The notes under the pieces were generated by a model. It saw nothing but the letters and a program-made list of their open reading frames with translations. It made no database searches and was not told where the DNA came from. A stretch of 64,000 nucleotides of DNA from Rhizophagus irregularis (Eukaryota > Glomeromycota > Glomeromycetes > Glomerales > Glomeraceae): contig NC_089432.1 of the NCBI RefSeq assembly GCF_026210795.1, positions 4,898,001-4,962,000 of the forward strand, given 5' to 3'. Shown here piece by piece: positions 10,319-18,635 of this stretch (position 1 is its first letter; each line of letters opens with the position of its first letter). A program made the position numbers and the translations under genes.

Positions 10319-12373
10319 ATGGATAATTCAGAAAGAGAAGATACAATACACAAGGGAAAATGTAGAGACATAATGGATAGAATAACGGAATCAATAAGAT
10401 ATAGGATACAACCAAAAATGAAAGAAAAAGGATTACGAACAATTATATTAGTAATTGTAAGAGATTGTATTGAAGGAGATTTAGAGAATGAAGTATTTGA
10501 TAGATTAATTGGAAATCCTGAATTAATAGAACACAAATATATTTTGGAAGATTGGGATGTTGAAAGAAGGTTTGAAAAATTTTGGCAATGGTACAAGATC
10601 ACATCGAAAGAAGTTGAACCATTACGAGTAAAGATGGGGGCAATAAAGACATTCAGGGAATTACTTTATGAAGAAGAAGGAATAGCTACGAATGAGGAGA
10701 AAGTAAAAGAATTAATGTCCAATATGGAATATGGGAATATAGACATAGAAAATGTTCACGAATATCACAGGAATATGGTACAAAAGATAATAAGAATATT
10801 TATAGATACTAGGGGCTTTACAAAAGAACCAGAAGATTCAGAAAGTGAAGATAGCTTAGAAAGTTATGAAATGAAAAAGAATTTTAACGTGAGTTTATAT
10901 CTTAGATTTGAAAGATTCAGGTACTGGTGGAATGACAAATATGAAGGTAAACGAATACATACATATCATGAAAATGATTCACCAGAATGGTTCGAGAAGA
11001 TGTTATCTGAGAGAGAGAATTTGCAAGAAGATACTGTAAGAAAACTGACAGATAGCATGACATTTAAAGATAGTGAAGATATAGACGCAGGAGATCCTAT
11101 TATATTGGGAATAGATGATGGAGTAATAGAATGGATTGTAACAGATTTAAAAGAAGCGATGGAAAGAACACAAAAATTCAAGTTAGTGGAGATAGAGCAA
11201 GAAGAAGGTAATGAAATATATGATTCCGAAGAGGAAATAGAAATAATAGTGGAAGATGAAACGTGGAAGTTAAGTGAAATAAGGACAGGATTAAGACAAC
11301 TGATAGTAAACCCAAAAGAAAAGCTCATCAGAGAAATAATGAAATTTGGAATAAAAGAAAAGATAGAAACGGGAGTACTGTTGACATATGATTTTATAAG
11401 ATATTATATTTTTCAGGAGGGGAAATTTGATAAGTCTGAAGACATAAAGGAATGGATAGATTTGAGTACAAAAATATGTGGTAGATGCAATAAACAGAAA
11501 TTAGATTATGTGATATCGGAAGAAGACGGCAGATGTGAAGAATGTAATCGGGAAATACGGGAAGATGAACAAGATGAATTAATAGAACTAAAAAACAACT
11601 TAGAAAAATTAGGATACGAAATGGATATATCGGAAATTCAAAGAATAAAGAATTTTGGAGTTAATAATCGAATAATGGTAACAGAAGAATTCATAGAAAG
11701 GTATATGGGAATAATAGAATTAGAAGATAGAGAGTTAAGAAAAGAGATTCATAAGTGGTTAAATGAGAATACAACTTGGTGCGAAAGATGCGAAATAAGA
11801 TGGATGAATGATATGTTTAGATTAGAAGGAACTATATGCAAAGTTTGTGAGGAAGAAGATATTGATGAAATTGATGATCGGGTAAAAAGATTGCAAAAGA
11901 TTTTTGAAGATATTGGAACAATGATAACTGAAGAAGAATTGTTAAGATTAACTAGTATGGGATATACAGATGGAGAAATTTTAGATAAAGAATTCATTGA
12001 AATCTTTCAAGAAAATAAGAATGAGTCGGAAAAAGAATTGAAGAAAAAGTTAGATAAGTTGTTGAAAGAACAAGCAGGAATAATAGATAGTGAAGAAAGT
12101 GGTGAAAAGAGTGATAATGAAGAATCAGAAGAAGATAATACAGATGATTTAGAAAAGACTGGAGAAATATTAAGTCCGGATGAAATATGGGACGGAAGTG
12201 ATGAAGATTTTGAAGAAGAAGAATCTGAAAATGAAATCGAAAATGTTATAAATACAGGAGGTTTTGGTCTGAATCAAAATTCAGATTCGAATAGTTCATT
12301 AAATTTTAAAATTCTGACACAGAAAGTGAAATATCTGATTACAATTTACAAGAATTATTTCAAGAGAATATAG
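10319..12373 (+). CDS. ORF1: large extra ORF before gag, paired zinc-binding modules
   Basis: The product is 684 residues, acidic and lysine-rich, and I recognise no known family. The same frame is open back to an ATG at 10097, giving an N-terminal stretch with CLNCELC, interrupted only by one TGA at 10238-10240. The protein may therefore really start at 10097, with the TGA as a point mutation (CGA to TGA fits). Two similar modules lie in the C-terminal half. Each has a short helix-like lead, then a CxxC pair about 20 residues from a second CxxC pair: CGRC...CEEC (~11479-11540) and CERC...CKVC (~11780-11850). After each comes a region resembling IxxEELxRLxxMG. The tail is very acidic. Near 12310 the gag frame (-1) takes over the natural-looking acidic sequence and runs without a stop into gag, so ORF1 and gag may form one polyprotein split by a one-base slip. 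The 5-bp gap to gag also allows reinitiation. Possible role (inference): nucleic-acid binding or assembly with Gag. Confidence 0.8.
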   Translation: MDNSEREDTIHKGKCRDIMDRITESIRYRIQPKMKEKGLRTIILVIVRDCIEGDLENEVFDRLIGNPELIEHKYILEDWDVERRFEKFWQWYKITSKEVEPLRVKMGAIKTFRELLYEEEGIATNEEKVKELMSNMEYGNIDIENVHEYHRNMVQKIIRIFIDTRGFTKEPEDSESEDSLESYEMKKNFNVSLYLRFERFRYWWNDKYEGKRIHTYHENDSPEWFEKMLSERENLQEDTVRKLTDSMTFKDSEDIDAGDPIILGIDDGVIEWIVTDLKEAMERTQKFKLVEIEQEEGNEIYDSEEEIEIIVEDETWKLSEIRTGLRQLIVNPKEKLIREIMKFGIKEKIETGVLLTYDFIRYYIFQEGKFDKSEDIKEWIDLSTKICGRCNKQKLDYVISEEDGRCEECNREIREDEQDELIELKNNLEKLGYEMDISEIQRIKNFGVNNRIMVTEEFIERYMGIIELEDRELRKEIHKWLNENTTWCERCEIRWMNDMFRLEGTICKVCEEEDIDEIDDRVKRLQKIFEDIGTMITEEELLRLTSMGYTDGEILDKEFIEIFQENKNESEKELKKKLDKLLKEQAGIIDSEESGEKSDNEESEEDNTDDLEKTGEILSPDEIWDGSDEDFEEEESENEIENVINTGGFGLNQNSDSNSSLNFKILTQKVKYLITIYKNYFKRI

Positions 12374-12378
12374 TAAAT

Positions 12379-14001
12379 ATGGCAAATGAAGCACAAATAA
12401 GAAGAATAATGGAGAATGCTATGGGATTGGCACCAAATGCATTAGATAATGCGTTAGGAGCAGGACAGACTTTGGCGGATAGGATTCAGACCGCAGGAAT
12501 GGGGGGAATAGTAGGTATGCCAACTTTTAGTGGAAAAGAGGATGAAGATATTAATGATTGGATTAGACAATTTGAGATAGCATTTACAGTAAGCGGACGA
12601 CCAGAAGGAAATGTTGGAGGAGGTGTATGTAGACAAAATAAGGCAAATATAGCCATAACTTGTTTGAGAGGAATCGCATTACAATGGTATAATGAAGAAA
12701 AAGAAAAGGTAGCAGCTAATTTAGTGAATTGGTGTGATCATAATGAGGACAGAAATTTGAAAAGAAGATTAATCGACAGATTTACTAGGAATGATGTTCA
12801 AAGAAGAAAAATGTTAGAATTAACAAGAATTAAACAGGGAACAAATGAAAGTGTTGAAGAATATACTAGAAGATTTAGGTCAATATTAAGAGTTGCAACT
12901 AGAGGTCATGCGTTAGATGATTTATATCAAGTGAATTATTTTATTCAAGGGTTAGATGCCATGCTAGGTTATCATGTTAGGAGAAGTAATCCGACGAATC
13001 TGAATGATGCAGTTAACGAAGCAAAAAGAGAAGAGGAAGCGAAAGATGAGTTGTTAATGAAAACAATGGGGTTAGATATGAAACGAGTAGGACAAGAGAA
13101 AAACATGGAAGAAATTTTGAAAGAAGAGACAAATAAATATAAAGGAATGAATCCAATTGCGAAAGAATTACAAAATAAAGAAGTTAAAAGTGATGAATGG
13201 GATGAGTTAATTAATGGAATGAAAAGGTTGGAAGCACATGTAATGCAAAGAAATGAGGCATATGTAATGCAAAGGAATGGGAATGATAGGAGACCGATCG
13301 GAAATAATAATGTCCAAAGAAATAATATGAACTGGGATAGAATGACTTGTTATACATGTGGAAGAAAAGGACATACTTCTAGAGTTTGTAGGGAAGGTCA
13401 AAGAAGATCATATGGAGGAAATAATAAAGGGTCATATAGCCAAAATAATCAAGTTAATTACCTTGATGAAGAATATTATGGTGAAGGATATAATGTGTAT
13501 AATATGGAATATAATGATGAATATGATGGATATAATGAGGGTGATGGATATGATAACTATAATAATGGATTTGATGGATACGAAGTGAATAACTATGAAG
13601 ATGAGGAAAGATACGATATGTTCCCAGTACCACCTAGAAAGAGTGAAAGAAATAAAGACAAGGTTATGAATGATGAAAGAGATAGAAGAAGAAATGCACA
13701 ATGGCAAGGACAACAGCAAAAAGCACAGGGGAATAATAAGAGGGGTTTTACAAAAGAACAATTACAGAAAGGATATGAAACTAGAAAGAATAATAATAGG
13801 TGTCACAATTGTGGACAACAAGGACATTTTGCTAGAGAATGTACAAACGAGAAAGTGAAGTTAAATCGAAATATATCAAATGTTGGAGATTTTGATCCAT
13901 TTGAGCAATTTGTAAATTCAAGCGTACCAATTAATTGGGGACAAATGATGAATGAAAGACCAGAAGTAAGGAAGAAATTATTAAATGGTTTGAGATATTG
14001 A
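12379..14001 (+). CDS. gag: Gag (capsid and nucleocapsid) of the Ty3-type element
   Basis: 540 residues. Residues ~45-230 match the retrotransposon capsid domain: PTFSGKEDEDINDWIRQFE at the start and the EYTRRFRSIL region typical of Ty3 capsids. Two CCHC zinc knuckles follow: CYTCGRKGHTSRVC at residues 324-337 and CHNCGQQGHFAREC at 475-488. They are separated by an unusually long Tyr/Asn/Gly/Asp-rich linker (~350-420) that looks disordered. Gag assembles the particle and its knuckles bind the RNA. The stop is TGA followed by CTA, and the same frame continues open into protease, so readthrough would give Gag-Pro. The gag frame is also open upstream of this ATG for about 23 codons. Confidence 0.92.
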   Translation: MANEAQIRRIMENAMGLAPNALDNALGAGQTLADRIQTAGMGGIVGMPTFSGKEDEDINDWIRQFEIAFTVSGRPEGNVGGGVCRQNKANIAITCLRGIALQWYNEEKEKVAANLVNWCDHNEDRNLKRRLIDRFTRNDVQRRKMLELTRIKQGTNESVEEYTRRFRSILRVATRGHALDDLYQVNYFIQGLDAMLGYHVRRSNPTNLNDAVNEAKREEEAKDELLMKTMGLDMKRVGQEKNMEEILKEETNKYKGMNPIAKELQNKEVKSDEWDELINGMKRLEAHVMQRNEAYVMQRNGNDRRPIGNNNVQRNNMNWDRMTCYTCGRKGHTSRVCREGQRRSYGGNNKGSYSQNNQVNYLDEEYYGEGYNVYNMEYNDEYDGYNEGDGYDNYNNGFDGYEVNNYEDEERYDMFPVPPRKSERNKDKVMNDERDRRRNAQWQGQQQKAQGNNKRGFTKEQLQKGYETRKNNNRCHNCGQQGHFARECTNEKVKLNRNISNVGDFDPFEQFVNSSVPINWGQMMNERPEVRKKLLNGLRY

Positions 14002-14085
14002 CTACACTCGGGGGAATTAAAGAATATTAATCAGAAAGAAGAAAAATCACAAGCAACAAGATGTAATATAATAATTGAGGGAAAA

Positions 14086-14607
14086 ATGATCAGAGCATTA
14101 GTTGATACAGGAGCAGGACCTTCAGTAATAACGAATGAATTGAGAAAGGAATTAAATATACCAATAATGAAGAAAAGTGATGTTGTATTGACAATAGCGG
14201 ATGGAAATAACATAGCTTCATTAGGAAGAGTGGAAATTAGAATAGAAATTGACGAAAATTTAGAAATACCTTTGGAGTTCGAAGTAATCGACTCGAGAAG
14301 AAAAGATTTAATATTAGGAACTGATTTATTAAGATATGGGATAATAAATATGAAAGAAGGTCTGTTAACAATAGAATGGGATAATGGAATATATGAAATA
14401 CCAATTGATTTTAGAGGAAAGAAAAATGTTGAATTTGAGGAGTCAGGGAATAGGGGTGAATTTAATGGAGATCCAAAGAATATAGATGATATAGATGGCA
14501 ATTCTAGTGAAGAGTCAGAGGGTGAAGATGAATATGAGGAGATGGAAAAAGAAGAGTTGTTATCGATTGTAAAAACTGATAGAGAAAAGAGGGATGAGGA
14601 AAAATGA
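14086..14607 (+). CDS. Aspartic protease of the element
   Basis: This is a retropepsin-like domain. The active site LVDTGAGPSVI begins near residue 5 from this Met, and a C-terminal LGTDLLRYG matches the second conserved motif of these proteases. The enzyme dimerises and cleaves the Gag and Pol precursors in the particle. The frame is the same as gag and is open from 14002, directly after the gag TGA, so the natural product is more likely a Gag-Pro readthrough protein than one starting at this ATG. Residues after ~110 are an acidic linker. The end overlaps the RT ORF in ATGA (14604-14607), which suggests termination-reinitiation or a -1 shift as the route to RT. Confidence 0.88.
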   Translation: MIRALVDTGAGPSVITNELRKELNIPIMKKSDVVLTIADGNNIASLGRVEIRIEIDENLEIPLEFEVIDSRRKDLILGTDLLRYGIINMKEGLLTIEWDNGIYEIPIDFRGKKNVEFEESGNRGEFNGDPKNIDDIDGNSSEESEGEDEYEEMEKEELLSIVKTDREKRDEEK

Positions 14608-16937
14608 ATGGTCTTGGCTTTCTGAATGAAGGAGAGACGGTAAAGATGCTAAATGAGAGCAAAGAAGAAAAATTTGAAAAGAAAACACATCTGGGAGAAA
14701 TGAGCGATGAGGAGAGAATAGCATTTAAAAAATTGATAAGGGAATATGAAGATATATTCGAATATGACGAAGAGAAACTGGGAAGGATAAATACAGTTAA
14801 ACATGAAATAATAATTGAAGAAAATCAAGGACCAATAGCACAAAAGAGATATAAAGAAACTGATGAAAAAGGAAAGTTTATAAAGAAAGAAATTGAACAA
14901 TTGTTAAAGATGGGGAAGATAAGAGAATCATGGAGTAATTGGGCATCTCCAGTAACGTTAGCAGGAAAGAAAACTGGAAATTATAGATTTTGTATAGATT
15001 ATAGAAAGCTAAATAATGTGACAAAGTCAGATGAATATCCTTTACCCCGGATAGATGAATTGTTAGAAAAATTTAGAAAGGGAAGTTGGTTCACAAGTTT
15101 GGACTTAGCAGCAGGATATCATCAAGTAGAAATGGCAGAAGAAGATAAAGAGAAAACAGCATTCATTTGTTCACAAGGATTATATGAATACAATGTTATG
15201 CCATTTGGATTGAAGAATGCACCAGGAACATTTCAGAGATTAATGGATAAAATATTAAAAGAATATATAGGAGAATTTGTTACAGTGTATTTAGATGATA
15301 TAATGATTTATTCAGAAGATTTTGAGGAACATATAGAACATGTAGATAAAGTATTGAGTAAATTGAGAGAGAATAATATGATTGTGAAATTGAAGAAATG
15401 TCAGTTTGGATTGAGAAATATAAATTTCTTAGGGCATATAGTAGGAAGAGATGGATTGCGACCGGATAAAGAGAAAGTTGAGAAAATAGAAAATATGAGG
15501 AGGCCAAAAACTGTCACAGAAGTAAGATCATTTTTAGGATTATGTTCATATTATAGGAGATTTATGAAAGGTTTTTCGAAGATAGCAAAACCTTTGCTTA
15601 ACTTAACAAGAAAGAATGAAAAGTTTGAATGGAAAGAAGAACAACAAGAAGCATTTGACGTATTAAGGACAAAATTGACAGAAAATCCAATTTTAGTATA
15701 TCCGGATTTCAGCAGAGAATTTATATTGATAACTGATGGATCTAAGATAGGATTAGGAGCAGTGTTAGCTCAAATGAATGAAGAAAATAAAGAGGTTGTA
15801 ATAGCTTACGCAAGTAGGAGTACAGTTGGAGCAGAGAAGAATTATCCACCAACAGAATTGGAATGCTTAGCGGTATTTTGGGGAATACAACATTTTCAGA
15901 AATATTTAGTAGGAAGGAAATTTATAGTGATAACAGATCACGCAGCATTAAAAGGATTAACAGATGGAAAGGAACAAACGGGAAGGAGAGCAAGATGGGT
16001 AATGAAATTACAACAATTTGATTTTAAAATAGTACATAGAAGTGGAAAGAAAATTAAAAATGCAGATGGATTATCAAGACTGAGATTTAAAGAAAAAGAA
16101 ACAGAAAGGAACGAGAATCAAGAAATAACAAAAATAGAAAGTAATAAGGGGAAATTGAGATATATCAAATTTAGGAATAAATGGTATAATGCTAAAAGAT
16201 TCAAAGGGAGATGGGATGATGAAAAATATTTTACCGATAAAGAAGCAATACTTTTGAATTTGGAGGAAAGGACAGAAAAAGAATTATTAAAGAAATTGGG
16301 AAGAGAAAATAAGCCACAAGTTATTATAATCGACGGAGTGGATGGATTAGGAAAAACAAGTATAGTACAGAATTTGATTAAAGAGTGGGAAAAGCAAGGA
16401 TTAAAAGTAAGATTTAATACATTCAAAAGGAGAAGAAAAGACAAAGGTGAATTTCACGAATCAAAATTAGAAACAGAATGGAAATTTAGAAAGGAAGTAG
16501 TAGAACAAATAAACAGAAGAATGTTAGAATATGATGAAGATACGGATATAATAATTCTGGACAAATCGCCATATTGCGAATATTATTATCAGAAGACGAA
16601 AAGTTTCAACAGAGGATTAATTACTCCACATGGGAACCATGAGATGGAAAAAGAAATATTCAGATTAAAAGGAACAATAGATGAATCAATAGTGATATTT
16701 TTGGAAAAAGATGGCGATGTATGTTGGGAAAATTATATTGGAAGAGAAACAAAGAAAATGGAGAAATCGTCATACCCAACATTAAAGAAAAATGAATATT
16801 TGGACATGGTTAAAATGTTTAAAGAAAACCAGGATGTATACAAAGATACCAAAAGATACAGTCAAATTGAAGTTAGGAATGACGATAGTAGTTGGAGAAA
16901 AGTATATAAGGAGATAGAAAAACACCAAAGAGCTTAA
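14604..16937 (+). CDS. pol: Reverse transcriptase-RNase H fused to a thymidylate-kinase-like domain
   Basis: 777 residues. The RT region includes FCIDYRKLNN, FTSLDLAAGYHQV, MPFGLKNAPGTFQRLM and the catalytic YLDD at 229-232, then the FLGLCSYYRRF connection. RNase H follows with TDGS (D378) and TDHAALKGL (D445). After a linker (~500-570) comes a domain not normal for Ty3 pol. It has the P-loop VIIIDGVDGLGKTSIV (Walker A 578-585), ILDKSPYCEYYYQ (D653) resembling the DRX substrate-binding motif of thymidylate kinases, a charged LID-like stretch GRETKKMEKSS, and a C-terminal helix. These resemble dTMP kinase, which makes dTDP from dTMP, though the usual Arg of DRX is Lys here. The position, after RNase H and before integrase, matches that of dUTPase in some lentiviruses. 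Likely role (inference): raising the dNTP supply for reverse transcription. Another P-loop nucleotide kinase is possible. Confidence 0.93.
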   Translation: MNGLGFLNEGETVKMLNESKEEKFEKKTHLGEMSDEERIAFKKLIREYEDIFEYDEEKLGRINTVKHEIIIEENQGPIAQKRYKETDEKGKFIKKEIEQLLKMGKIRESWSNWASPVTLAGKKTGNYRFCIDYRKLNNVTKSDEYPLPRIDELLEKFRKGSWFTSLDLAAGYHQVEMAEEDKEKTAFICSQGLYEYNVMPFGLKNAPGTFQRLMDKILKEYIGEFVTVYLDDIMIYSEDFEEHIEHVDKVLSKLRENNMIVKLKKCQFGLRNINFLGHIVGRDGLRPDKEKVEKIENMRRPKTVTEVRSFLGLCSYYRRFMKGFSKIAKPLLNLTRKNEKFEWKEEQQEAFDVLRTKLTENPILVYPDFSREFILITDGSKIGLGAVLAQMNEENKEVVIAYASRSTVGAEKNYPPTELECLAVFWGIQHFQKYLVGRKFIVITDHAALKGLTDGKEQTGRRARWVMKLQQFDFKIVHRSGKKIKNADGLSRLRFKEKETERNENQEITKIESNKGKLRYIKFRNKWYNAKRFKGRWDDEKYFTDKEAILLNLEERTEKELLKKLGRENKPQVIIIDGVDGLGKTSIVQNLIKEWEKQGLKVRFNTFKRRRKDKGEFHESKLETEWKFRKEVVEQINRRMLEYDEDTDIIILDKSPYCEYYYQKTKSFNRGLITPHGNHEMEKEIFRLKGTIDESIVIFLEKDGDVCWENYIGRETKKMEKSSYPTLKKNEYLDMVKMFKENQDVYKDTKRYSQIEVRNDDSSWRKVYKEIEKHQRA

Positions 16938-16952
16938 AATTATATTTCCAAA

Positions 16953-17294
16953 ATGGTATTAGGAGATTGTTATATGAATTGGTTTCTTATCTATCGAGTA
17001 AAGGTCGATAAGATATGGAAAGTGACCATAAAAGAAGAAGAGAACGAAACAATTATCCATTTAAGGATTGAAGAAGAAGAAGACTTCATACTAGTAGATG
17101 TACACATTATAATAAGACTAAAAGAGAAAAAGGTGAAATTAATTATGGAAGATGGAAACAATATGATAATAGAAGAAAGACCAATAGAAAAAGGATTAGG
17201 ATGGGTACGATCTAAATTGATTATAGGGAATGAAAAATATATAAGAAGGATAGAAATACCAAGGATCAAAAATAAATCAAGAGATAAAAATTAA
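16953..17294 (+). CDS. Small ORF between pol kinase domain and integrase, unknown
   Basis: 113 residues, unrecognised, rich in Glu, Lys and Ile with a strand-like alternating pattern (for example KVTIKEEENETIIHLRIEEE). It is in the same frame as the RT-kinase ORF and is separated from it only by TAA and 15 bases, so it could be a C-terminal extension reached by readthrough or a separate accessory protein. Purine-rich codon use matches the rest of the element. It ends TAA. No membrane segment or zinc motif is seen. Confidence 0.6.
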   Translation: MVLGDCYMNWFLIYRVKVDKIWKVTIKEEENETIIHLRIEEEEDFILVDVHIIIRLKEKKVKLIMEDGNNMIIEERPIEKGLGWVRSKLIIGNEKYIRRIEIPRIKNKSRDKN

Positions 17295-17417
17295 AAATAT
17301 ATGGAACAGTTATCACGACGCTTTATTTTTACAACACCTTAATTTTTACAACACTTCAACCCTTTATAACATTTCAACCTTTTACAACACTTTAGCTTTT
17401 AGAATTACAACATAGAC
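17295..17417 (+). other. Pyrimidine-rich spacer with ACAAC repeats before integrase
   Basis: About 120 bp with stops in the pol frame and several copies of 'ttacaacactt' or 'ataacatttcaacc'. Its C/T- and CAA-rich composition differs sharply from the A/G-rich ORFs on both sides. It looks like an untranslated leader for integrase, or the 3' part of an intron. Confidence 0.5.
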
Positions 17418-18446
17418 ATGGAAGAGGAAGAATATAATAGGATAGCGAGGAATATCAATGACGAACGGGAATATGAAATTATAGGAGGATTAATTTACAA
17501 AATAAAAGATGAGAAAAGACTAAGAGTGATAAGAAAATACGAATTTGAAGGATTAATGTACATAGCTCATGATCATGAATTATCAGGACACTTTGGGATA
17601 GATGCAACGTATAATAGGATCAAGGATGGGTATTATTGGAAAGGGATGAGAAAAGATGTGGAAGCTTATGTCAAATCATGTAATAATTGTCAGAGAAGAG
17701 GAAAACCAATAGGAAAACATGAACTGAATGTAATCAAAGTTATAGAACCATTTTATCGAATTGGGATTGATGTAGTGGGACCATTACCAGTAACAAAGAG
17801 AAATAATAGATATATAGTTACAGCGATGGATTATTTTACAAAATGGCCTGAAGCAAAGGCATTGGAAACAGCAGATGCTAAGGAAATTGCAAGATTTATT
17901 TATGAAGATATAATATGTAGGCATGGATGTCCAAAGAAGATATTAAGTGATAGAGGGAGTCATTTCAATAATAAATTAGTGAAATCATTAATGGAGGAAT
18001 TTCAGATAAAACATAACTTTTCGACGCCTTATCATCCAAAAACTAATGGGTTAATTGAAAGATTTAATAAGACATTATGTGAATCATTAGCAAAGCTAAG
18101 TAATATCGAAGATTGGGATTTGAAAGTACCAGGAGTATTGTTCGTGTATCGAACTAAAAGGAATGATTCAACGAAAATGGAACCAGGATATTTAATATAT
18201 GGGAGACAAATGAAGACATTGTTAGATTTAGAAGATAAGGAAATTACCATGGCAGAGAGAGTTAATGGGTTGATCGAAGGATTACCAAACATTAGGAATC
18301 AAGCTAAAGAAAATGTCAGGAAATCTCAGGAAAAACAAAAATCGTACCATGATAAAAAGAATAGAATAAAGCAGAAATTACAAATCGGAGATAAAGTACT
18401 ATATTATGACGCAGCAAAAGAAAAACAATGGTCTGGAAAGTTATAA
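17418..18446 (+). CDS. Integrase of the element, C-terminal module cut off by a stop
   Basis: 342 residues as read. The N-terminal HHCC zinc domain (HDHELSGHFG, then CNNCQ) is followed by the catalytic core: D118 (GIDVVGP), D178 (LSDRGSHF) and E214 (NGLIERFNK). The spacing between the last two is exactly 35, the classic DDE pattern. It inserts the cDNA into the genome. A TAA at 18444-18446 interrupts the frame. Beyond it the same frame continues to TGA at 18603-18605 and encodes the GPY/F module (KWKGPYYVHE) usual for Ty3 integrases. This copy therefore probably makes a truncated integrase; a GAA or AAA to TAA change fits. No chromodomain is seen. The ORF has its own ATG after the spacer and is not fused to RT. 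Confidence 0.9.
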   Translation: MEEEEYNRIARNINDEREYEIIGGLIYKIKDEKRLRVIRKYEFEGLMYIAHDHELSGHFGIDATYNRIKDGYYWKGMRKDVEAYVKSCNNCQRRGKPIGKHELNVIKVIEPFYRIGIDVVGPLPVTKRNNRYIVTAMDYFTKWPEAKALETADAKEIARFIYEDIICRHGCPKKILSDRGSHFNNKLVKSLMEEFQIKHNFSTPYHPKTNGLIERFNKTLCESLAKLSNIEDWDLKVPGVLFVYRTKRNDSTKMEPGYLIYGRQMKTLLDLEDKEITMAERVNGLIEGLPNIRNQAKENVRKSQEKQKSYHDKKNRIKQKLQIGDKVLYYDAAKEKQWSGKL

Positions 18447-18620
18447 GAAAAATGGAAAGGACCTTATTATGTACATGAGATAATTTCTAAAGGATCATAC
18501 AGGATTAAAACTATGGAAGGGAAGATATTGAAAACACCAGTAAATGGTGAATTACTGAAAGAATATATTGATAGGACAAATTTTGAAGTAATAGTTCGAA
18601 TTTGATGGGACTCAAATTTT

Positions 18621-18635
18621 AGGTGGGGGGCAAAC
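18621..18635 (+). other. Putative polypurine tract
   Basis: 'aggtgggggg' lies five bases before the 3' LTR. Such G-rich tracts prime plus-strand DNA synthesis. The 5-base offset (caaac) is a little unusual. Confidence 0.55.

Noticed and set aside
10198-17269. Minus-strand ORFs opposite the retroelement genes (for example 10198-10602, 10966-11328, 14031-14501, 16118-16444)
   Set aside because: Ser/Ile/Phe-rich shadows of the A/G-rich sense ORFs, with no domain similarity.
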